NCBI RefSeq assembly: GCF_028858725.1
Contig: NC_084781.1
Location: forward strand, 6,890,513-6,954,512
DNA from: Colius striatus
Lineage: Eukaryota > Chordata > Aves > Coliiformes > Coliidae
Length of the DNA: 64,000 nucleotides
Direction of reading: 5' to 3'
Under the pieces are notes generated by a model. It did not search any database. It saw only the letters and a program-made list of their open reading frames with translations, and was not told the origin of the DNA. A program made the translations under genes and the position numbers. Shown here one piece after another: positions 55,718-64,000 of the stretch. How positions within the stretch are numbered: position 1 is the first letter of the stretch; each line of letters opens with the position of its first letter.

Positions 55718-58700
55718 GTGAGGAGGGGCAGCGGGGCGGGGGCGGGGGTGGGGTGGGGAGCGAACGGCGAGGGCTGGGAGAGAGAGGGCGCGGCGCGGCC
55801 CGCGGGTCCCGGCCCGCAGCATCCCCGCTCCGCCCCGGCGGCCGGCACACCCCCTGCCCGCACACCCCTCACCCGCGCCGCCCGGACACACCTACCGCGC
55901 CCGCGGGGCCCGCGCCGCCGCTCCCGCTCCCCGCACAAAGGGCGCGCCCCGCCGCCGGGCCGCCGCCTGCCCGCGGGGAGGGAGCGAGCGAGCGGCGCGG
56001 GGCGGAGGGGGGGGCGCGGCGGGCGGGTGGGCGCCCTCCGCCTCCGCGCCGCGCGGGCCCTCCCCGCGCACGCGACTTACCGTCGGTGTGTCCTCCCGAT
56101 GCCGCCGCCGCCTCCATTATCCTCCTCCCTCCGCTCCCTCTCCCGCGCCCTCCGCAGGGATGAGGAATGCGCTTTCCGCCACCGGGAGGTAGGATGGGGC
56201 CGGGGGGCGGCGGCGCCTTTCCCCGCGGGGGATGCACCGCATCGCGGGGCCGGGCCCTCGTTCCTCTCCGTTGCGGAGGATGCTCTGCGGGATAACGCGT
56301 CCTTCTGCGGGAGAGGGGCCTCCGGGGGGGGCAGGGGCTGCTCCGAAGGGATGCGCTGCAGTGGGGGCCGGGCACCGGCGCTCTGCCCCTCCGCCTCCCC
56401 GGACGTGCAACCAGACCCAAGGGTGGCAGGGCCGGGGCAGCGGTTTGCTGTCACCTGGAGTGCTCGCTGGCTGGGTTTTTTTGCCTTTCTTTCTTTCTTT
56501 TTTTTTTTTTTTTACATGCTTGATCTTTTTCCTGATTTTTTTAAAAAAAGCCTTTCTAAGGTAGCCAGAGCCAGAGTCTGACAGCAGCCCACCCATTGAC
56601 AGAAGAGGGAAGACATGATGGGGGTGTGTGACTTACTACAAGCTGCAGCGCTCCTTTCCCTTGGTTCTTGTTTTGCATCACTTGTTAGCTGTGCCCTTGC
56701 ACCGGCAAGAAAATTCCCCAGGTCCTCTGTACCATGGTTTTGAAAGGCTCGTTCTGTCTCTCCATTTGCAGGCAGGTTGTCAGCCATAGAGCGGGTGAGC
56801 GTATCTTTGTAGTTTGCTTATTTGAGAAGCAGCTGCTGTGCTTTTGCATCGCTGGTGATACCAGAGTTTATTAGCGCATACCTAAAAACAGAGTGTTCTT
56901 GTGTCCTTCCATCTCGGTTTTGACGTTTTCTCTCTGGTGCTGGGAAGTGGAGCTGGTTGCTCGTGATGGGGTTGGACTGGCTCTTGGGCCACAGAGTTGC
57001 GGTGTGGGCGATGAGAAGGTCGTGTTTACAGGTGCGGAGCTGATCAGGGAAACGCTCTTAACTTCACCAGTCCAGCCCCTGAGGTTTTACCTCTGGTTGT
57101 CCACCAGCATCCCTTTTGTTGAATAGCAGTGCTTTAGAATTCTTGTACACGTTTCTGGTTGCAGTAGACTAGGTTCAGTGGAATTTACCGGGTCTACTTG
57201 AAAGAGGTTGCTACCTGAGGGGCACCGGTTCAGTGGCAGAAATGAGTGCAATCTGGCTAACCAACCTGACCACAGAGTTGACAGCTCAGGAGGTTTTCAT
57301 GTGGGGGGAGGCGATTTGCTTTGGTTTTTGGTCTTTTTCCTAAGATGACATTCAGTTGGTTTTTGCTGTTTGGTGGGGTTTTTTTTCAAATTCCACTTTT
57401 CTTAAACTATATTTTTGCACCTCAAAAATACCGTAAAAGACTTGAATATGTCTCTGTTGCGAACAGCTGATGAAGATACTGGCCTCCTGTGTCTTGGGAA
57501 TTTTACTTCTTGCATCACTTTTCTGTTTTGCTCCTAAAAGTTTCTGTCTAATAATGTAACATACTGTGGACAGCAGCGAGGAAAGTTCTGTGTGGCTTGG
57601 AATGTGTAGATTGAACTCTACCTGACCACTCGTAAGTAGCGAAGGGTTAGACCCCAGCTGCTTTCCCTTGCTCCAGGTTAGCAGCATGTGCTAGCATTCT
57701 TGGGCATACTTGGTGAACGGAACTCTCAGGAATTTGGATTTAGTTAGCTCTCTCAGTTGGTTTCTTTCCTTTGGTGATGCTAAAGATGCAAAGCACCTTT
57801 GCGTGCAAGGACCGAGCTCTCCTGACCGGTGCCTTACTCTGCATGTGTTATGGTTGTGGTGAAGATGATGCCATCGCTGCCAGTCACCAGAAGCTGTAGG
57901 ACAAGGTCCGCTCCTCTGCAACACAAGTCCTCTGTGGGATGGGAGTGGGGCTGTGAACAGAGCTTCAGCACATCCAGGAAGTCAAGTTGAGGGCAGCTGT
58001 GCATTGGTGTGGAAGCAGTGAAGCTCTGGTGCTGGTGTGGTGCCCCGCTTTGAGTGCAGCCCCTCATCTCCTAGAAGGGGCTCCCAGGAGACCCCTGCTT
58101 AATGGAAAGGACCATGTCCCTTGTATAAATGCCTGGTGCAGTCACCGTTCTGTCTGCAAGGTTGAGGGTCTCCCCTGAACTAATCCAGTTACAGTCCTCA
58201 GCTGAATTGGCATTCTGCATTGAGAATAAACTGTGTGTTGGGAAGTTGAGTTCAGGAGCCCATGGTGACCAGGGGAAGAAGCTGTGTTATCTTTATATGT
58301 ACAACTTCTGCCTTGCACGCTTATTTTTTTGACCTCTTGGTGGCACACTGCGTTTTGGCGTTCACTTGTGTTAAGTGCCTGTTGCAATTGTGCATTGCGA
58401 TCAGAATTTGACATAACAAAAAAGAAGTTGAGAGCAAGTGTGGTGATTGGCCTTTTCCTTGTCTCCTTGGCTGTTTTGTTGTGTGGAACAGACTTCATTT
58501 CTCTCTAAAAGGTGCTTGAATTCTGGCATAGCCCCTGGGTTCCTGGTGACTTTGTACAGATCTCTGACTTGTGCTGCAGCTCGGTGTTTCGCTGAGCTGT
58601 CTTGAAACTGGCTGGCTTTAGGGGAGCAACATTATGATACTTGGTTTTGGCACCATAAGAGCTGGTGGAGGGGGGGACTTTTTGCACAGTAAAGCTATAA

Positions 58701-61700
58701 CTGGTTGAAAACAGCAGCATTTGTCCCACATGTTCTCCTTTCTGCTGGGTGCAAATGTCACTTGAGTTACAAGGTAAATATGATTGTTATGTTACGTAGA
58801 TGTTGAGTATAAAAGGAGTTTGCATGTAGTTACTAAATATCTACCCTGCCTGTCAGCTCAGAGTTCCCTCCCATCCCTGAAGTTTAATTGAAGACATAAA
58901 AGTTGAGAGCGTGTTGGATGCACATTGGCAGTTTCCTCCATTAATCTGCACCAGCTTGGAAGCGTCAAAAACTTGAGGCCTGAAGTGGAACAGGGTGGTG
59001 ACAATGGGGTCTGTGGCAAGCAGCATGGCTGCTGCTGTATGTGGGTCGTCATTTTTTATGAGGTACACGTGTGAGTCGCTGACTTGTTTTGAAATGGTAC
59101 TAGAGCCATGTGCTGGGAGGGAGGAGTGGCTTCCATACTGTCACCACTTGTCAGGCGTGAGCTGGAAGTACAGATAACTTCTTTCCTCCACGGGCATTAA
59201 AATTCTGTCTGCCTCAAAGTTTCCTGCCCTAATGTTGCTTTGAGTGGCCTCTGTAAAACTGCCCAGGCTTTTAATCTGTGAGGCAGAGGTGTAGAGCCCT
59301 CCCTGTTGCTGGGAATGTGATTACTGCCTGTGCATGGGGAGATCACTGCTTGTGGGTTTGGATCTAAAACATGAGGTACATGGTGAAGATTATATAGACT
59401 GTGACTCGAGAGTTGGAGGGCTCCTTGCTGCTTCTTTCTGAAGATTTGTGTGCTTCTTTGTCAGAAGTGTGACTTCCCCATCTGTGTGATTTGATCAGTG
59501 TTACACTGACCTCAGAACCCTTAGGGGAGGGGTTTTATGAAGCTTTTTGGCAGAAAGGAATTTGAGGTTCCCCGTGAGAATCTGGTTTTGGTGAAAGATA
59601 GTGTCACTGGTCTCACTAACAGCAGTGATGGGTAGGTGAGGCGGCGTCAGAAGCAGCAGCAATGTGGGCTGGCCAGTTTGCTCCGGGAACTTTTTGAATG
59701 CTGTGTCTTCTTCATTTGGAAGGCTCGCAGGGCAGCCTCTCGCGGCAGTGTTCCATTGCTGCTTCTGTATTGCCATCAAGGCTCTGAGCTACAGGTTTTA
59801 CTGTGCTGCAAAACACAGTTGGAGGAAATAAGGAAAGAGAAAGCATGACTCTGAGTAGCAGTTCACTTCTTGGCCTCTTTTAGCTGGCTTTTGAGGGCGT
59901 CTCTGAGGCAGCATCCTCCTGACCTGTTGAGTACATGTGTGACAGTGTGGATAGCTTCCAGCCGCGAGCTGGTAACGGCGTGCACAGGCGCTTGTCTCCC
60001 GTGGACACCTGCGTGGCAGGACACTTGCTGCAGGTGCACAGCGTGCTGCCTGGTCAGCTCGCAGGCTCCGAGGCTTCAGTGGCAAACGACGCTGTCTCGT
60101 GTGCAGCGAAGCTGCGACGGGCACGCATGTTATTCAGGTTTCAGTGGTGTTTGGCTTCAGCGAACAGAAACGTGGGTAGCTTGTGTTCAGAGGGAGCCTT
60201 CCAGTTGAGTGCCTGCAATTCATTGGTTCAGATCCCAAGTCAGCGACGGTTTGTCACTCCAGCGGAGGTCATCTCCTCTTCTTGACCTGCCCTGTGCACT
60301 GCCTGAGGGAGCAGCATCTGATATGTTTTGGAAGGCATCCATGTCCCTTCCTTAGGAAGTCTGGGCTGCTTTACAGGGAAATACTGGTAAAGGGCAGGTG
60401 AAGGGAGCTACTGATGAGATACTGCATCTCAGCATTGGTGACTGCTGGGAATGACTTGAGCAAAGAATGCAGGTTCTTGTGAACTACTCCAATATGGTTC
60501 TCTTCTGCAAATGAAAACCTTTTAGCTGGATGACCACACAACATGAGCCACCGAGGGTGTGATGATTTTGTTTTTCACTGAGAGCATTGCAATTTGTTAC
60601 GGTTAGTCCCATTAGTTCAGACTCGTGCATCACCAGCAAGTGAATTCTCAGACTTTGAGGTAAAGGGATACCATGGAATTCCCACAGAGCAATGAACTGT
60701 TCTCCTCTGGGCTAAGCTACAAAGCATGGTCTGAGTATAATAATGCTTTCCTGCTGGGTGAGAGGGATCTGTTTCTTTTGCAATGGTAGAGTTTGGTACT
60801 AAATATTTTCTCAGTGCATCGATGCAACAGCTGCAGAGCATAGCCATGTGCATGCAGAAGTGTCTGCAGCTTTGCAACCTGCTGCCCTGGTGCGTTGGCC
60901 AGGTCTGTTAGTTACATGTGCTTTTATTTAACAACAAGCTCTGGAATTCTTCCCTGTCCTCAGTTGCCCAAGTCCAGCTTTCTAAATGAAGATGCCTCAG
61001 CCAAGAGCCGTCTTCTGCGCTCAGGATGTGCTGTGTAGATTGACAAAAGGCTGAGTGGACCCTCAGCTGAGTTGGAATATAACAATAACCCCAGGTGCTC
61101 TGCTGCTTATTAGTGATGTGACATCGCTGGCAATCACTTGGGAAGCATCTCCCCGAACTCCCAGGCAACTCTGGTCTTGACACCAGCACGGAGTGTTCCT
61201 GGTGTTTATCTCAGGGTTGCTTATTGCCAACTCCCAAGGATGTGTACTCTGCTGAAAGAAGAGCACTCCTTTACTTTGCTGTAGTTACTGAGCAGGCCTC
61301 TGAATGGGCTTCTAAAAATACCTCCTCTCTTTCCAAGTATATGAGGTGCTGTAAAATTGGGTCCAGAAACAACTTGAGGAACGGGAAGGCAAGTAAAACA
61401 TTGTTCAATTGAGTCTATTGTAAGATTAAATAAACCTCTTCAAGAGCTGATTGGAGCAGCTACATCTCTGGTTTAGTGCTTTCAACAGCTTCGATGGCAG
61501 TCCCGTGCAACTTCGTGGATCCATAGTGGTATCGGTTTTGCTATTCTTCCTCAGACAGAGATCGAACATCAGACAGTACCTCCAGGATAGCTTCTCATTT
61601 GAAGGTTAGTTTTCTTCCAAGATCTTCGCTGGGAGATTCTTCGACAAGTCATTTTGCTCAGGAAGGTTGTAGCAGAGATTTGCCTGCAGATTTTCTGTTC

Positions 61701-64000
61701 TTGTGGTAGCTAGGTTACTGTAAGAAAAGCCTTTCCTCATCTGCCCACAATGTGGAGGTTTAAACCAGTTGATGGTATAGTGTGATGTGTGAGTGGGAGA
61801 TGGATGTGGAAGCTCTGCTGCCCAGGGAGAGATCTCCTCTTTCCTGCTTGGGTAGGCTTCGCGTCTTGCACTTGAGGCGAGTGTTTCCCATCCTTTTATT
61901 TATCCTCCCAAGTGACCTTTTTTGTGCTGCATTATTTTTTCACAGGTAAATGAGGCCATGTTCAAAATCATTATGGTTTTTAATAACTCTCCCATCTGTC
62001 GTGCGTTATAGTCACTTCTGAAAAAGTGAAGGGGAGTGGTTCCTGCATCATTTGCCTTATGACTGTGTTTTGGGTGTCTGATGGCTGACTGTATGGTTTA
62101 GCCTGGCAAGTGCATGCTGGTATTTGTGGCTTTCTCGATCTTCTCTGATAAGTAACACGGTTGCCCTCTTGGGTAGCGAGAGTGACCCATTGGAAGTCAC
62201 CAATACGCTTGTGAATGCCACTGAACAAACACTAATGACACGTTGGTCATGCTGCTTGTAGTTGTACTTGAAGCCAAAGTGTTGAATTTGTGGAGAGAGC
62301 CTGTTTACCGTAGGCACGGCAGGTGACTGCTTGGTAGAAAATGAGAAAGAATTGTCATTCCCAGGATCTTGGGCCAAAGCCAGAGCTGAGCGTATCCCAT
62401 TGGAAAAGCGAAGTGACAGAGCTCAGTTTTAAAACAATGTAGGACCCATGGAGGTGTGGATGATATAGTAGCCACAGATAAAATCATAAGGACTGTAGGA
62501 CCCCGGATAACAAAATGAAGGAAACATTCATGGTAGCCATGCAAACTTGGAGGCAGATGCAAGTCAAGACCATTCGTTGCTTTGTTTTTCACTTCACGGT
62601 ATCAGCCCTCAGGTATTTGTAGTGAGAGTGTCTCTGTCAGGGTGGTTTGATGGTAGCTGGGATGGGGGTAGGCTTTTTGGGAGAGCAGGGATGGGGGTTC
62701 TCTCACAGAAATCGCGCCTTGTGTCCTCATCTCTCCAGCCACCTTCACCATATGCTCATTGACTGTGTTTCATATGAGGTGCATCTGTCTGGAGGTTTCC
62801 AATCCTTGGCCAACAGCAAGCGTTTCATACGCATGCGAGTCAAGTGCCAGTAACTGATTTCACTGTCGAGTATGATTTTACATTACTCTGAACTTACCTG
62901 CTTCTCTGGTCAGGGATGGTCTCTGATTGCACCTGGTAAATAAGTCTTTGTGCCTGTTACTCTTTCTCAAAGTAAGTTATTTAGTGTTCTAAGAGGTCTG
63001 TTGGAGATGTGAGTGGTAGTTGGTGCTGGGTACGTTGCCACTGCCCTAGAGAGGGCTCTGTATTTTGTGGGTTTGCTTCTCAGGTTGTCCCATTGTGTTT
63101 CTGGAGGTACAGCTGTGAGCTGCCCCTTGCTCAGAGGTGTTCCCACACAGCAAAGAAATGAAGCACTGGGGAGCTGCTTAAGTGGAGCTGGGAGACTTGG
63201 AAATGAGTTGTTACACGCTGTCTTTTTTCACCAGGCAGTCTATAGGATTCTGTTATGAGGGGCTGTATCTGTGCCCTAAGGGCCTTCTGCTTGCAGCGGT
63301 AGGTTCTCTGTCCTTAGGGGAGATGTGCTGGTGCACGCACATTCAGCATCGTTCAGCCCATCTCTGTACCTGGCGCACGCTCTGTGCACAGTCGTGCATT
63401 CAGAAACACTGCAGATCTCAGGTTCCGGTCGACTAACCAAGAAGAAATTGCATTGGGTAGGCAGCTGCTTCCTTTACATTTCTAAACCTGACCGTTTGTC
63501 GGTAGCTGCTTGTTTTCCTGGCGGCCTTCTCGGCGTTCAGACCGCTTCAGTCCACGCTGGTGCCTGTTGGCAGCCTGTCCCTTTGCTGGTGGGTGCAGGG
63601 GCCGCGTTCCCGCCAAGGCAGTGCCTGCGCAGCACTGTTTACATCTTGCAGTGAGCCCACGTGCTCGGGGAGTGGCAGGCAGGCGTGATGGGCCATTGAT
63701 CCGCAGTGCTGGGAGCAGGAGCGGGCAGCCGGTGCTGCTGCAGCCTCGCTCTCTCCGCTTTCCTTGCTGTAGAGTTGCAGTTGGGAAGAGGCAGCTTTTC
63801 CCTTCCAGGCAAAGGTTTCGAAGGCATTCTGTGCCATGCAAGGTTCGTGTGGTAGAAGCAATGCATTTTGACATGATTTTAATTCTCTGAAGTTGCTTTA
63901 TCATTGCTTTTCCTGGTTTTTGTGGTGTTGCTGCTGCAACTGCAGATAACTGATAGTCAGCAAGGATGTGAGGAAGGGCAGGACTGTCCCCTTCTCCAGC
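55718..64000 (+). other. KMT2A: KMT2A intron 1 (continues past the window)
   Basis: The first about 700 bp are CpG-island DNA. The rest is mixed intronic sequence with T-rich tracts (56485-56515, 57360-57385). I found no splice-flanked frame matching KMT2A exon 2, no RNA gene and no clear transposable element. Several minus-strand frames stay open for 70-100 codons; the most coding-like is listed separately. Confidence 0.8.
58857..59148 (-). other. Unexplained minus-strand open frame in KMT2A intron 1
   Basis: About 95 codons are open on the minus strand, with a protein-like composition (e.g. HVYLIKNDDPHTAAAMLLAT, KLVQINGG). I recognise no family. It could be chance, a decayed retrocopy or an antisense exon. 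Confidence 0.15.

Noticed and set aside
54859-56163. 434-codon open frame across the KMT2A promoter and first exon
   Set aside because: It is out of frame with KMT2A exon 1 and crosses its donor; CpG-island sequence is poor in stop codons.
61980-62592. Overlapping minus-strand open frames in KMT2A intron 1 (e.g. PQIQHFGFKYNYKQHD)
   Set aside because: Frames shift repeatedly, with no splice sites placing them in one transcript and no family match; treated as chance.

Overview
This is vertebrate nuclear DNA, almost certainly from a bird and most likely from a GC-rich microchromosome. The genes are compact and multi-exon with short introns, GC-rich islands sit at gene starts, and two short CR1 LINE tails of the avian/reptilian type lie in introns. 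The genes are orthologues of human 11q23 genes, which in chicken lie mainly on chromosome 24. There are no prokaryotic features and no convincing retroviral or virus-like element.

Layout from left to right: the 3' end of an unidentified + strand gene (1-1448); HTR3A on the minus strand (CDS 3950-9219, 9 exons); a 3.8 kb gap where mammals have HTR3B; USP28 on the plus strand (CDS 13054-31739, 26 exons including the tissue-specific 62-residue exon); intronless CLDN25 on the minus strand (33621-34295); a GIRK/Kir3-like potassium channel gene on the plus strand (about 36374-38313); an octamer-rich AT island and about 1.9 kb of tandem repeats (38950-42000) around the inferred UBE4A start; UBE4A (CDS 42117-51181, 19 coding exons); ATP5MG (51872-52710, 3 exons); a short stretch with a possible divergent minus-strand transcript; and the first coding exon of KMT2A (55379-55717) followed by at least 8.3 kb of its first intron, running off the right edge.

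The genes are not an operon-like unit. They include a serotonin-gated cation channel subunit, a deubiquitinase, a claudin, an inward rectifier, a U-box E3/E4 ubiquitin ligase, an F1Fo ATP synthase subunit and a histone H3K4 methyltransferase. USP28-CLDN25-HTR3A and UBE4A-ATP5MG-KMT2A are two blocks that lie several Mb apart in human and are adjacent here.

The most unusual structures are (1) a 42-bp tandem repeat carrying a strong 5' splice-site motif 14 times just upstream of the UBE4A start exon; (2) 11 perfect POU octamers in under 1 kb, six of them spaced exactly 11 bp apart; (3) the extra GIRK-like channel with an atypical GYGSR pore signature; and (4) USP28 in which the region matching the mammalian SUMO- and ubiquitin-interacting motifs has diverged beyond recognition. 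Exon boundaries were read by eye from splice sites and reading phase, and homology statements come from memory of the protein families, not from a search.
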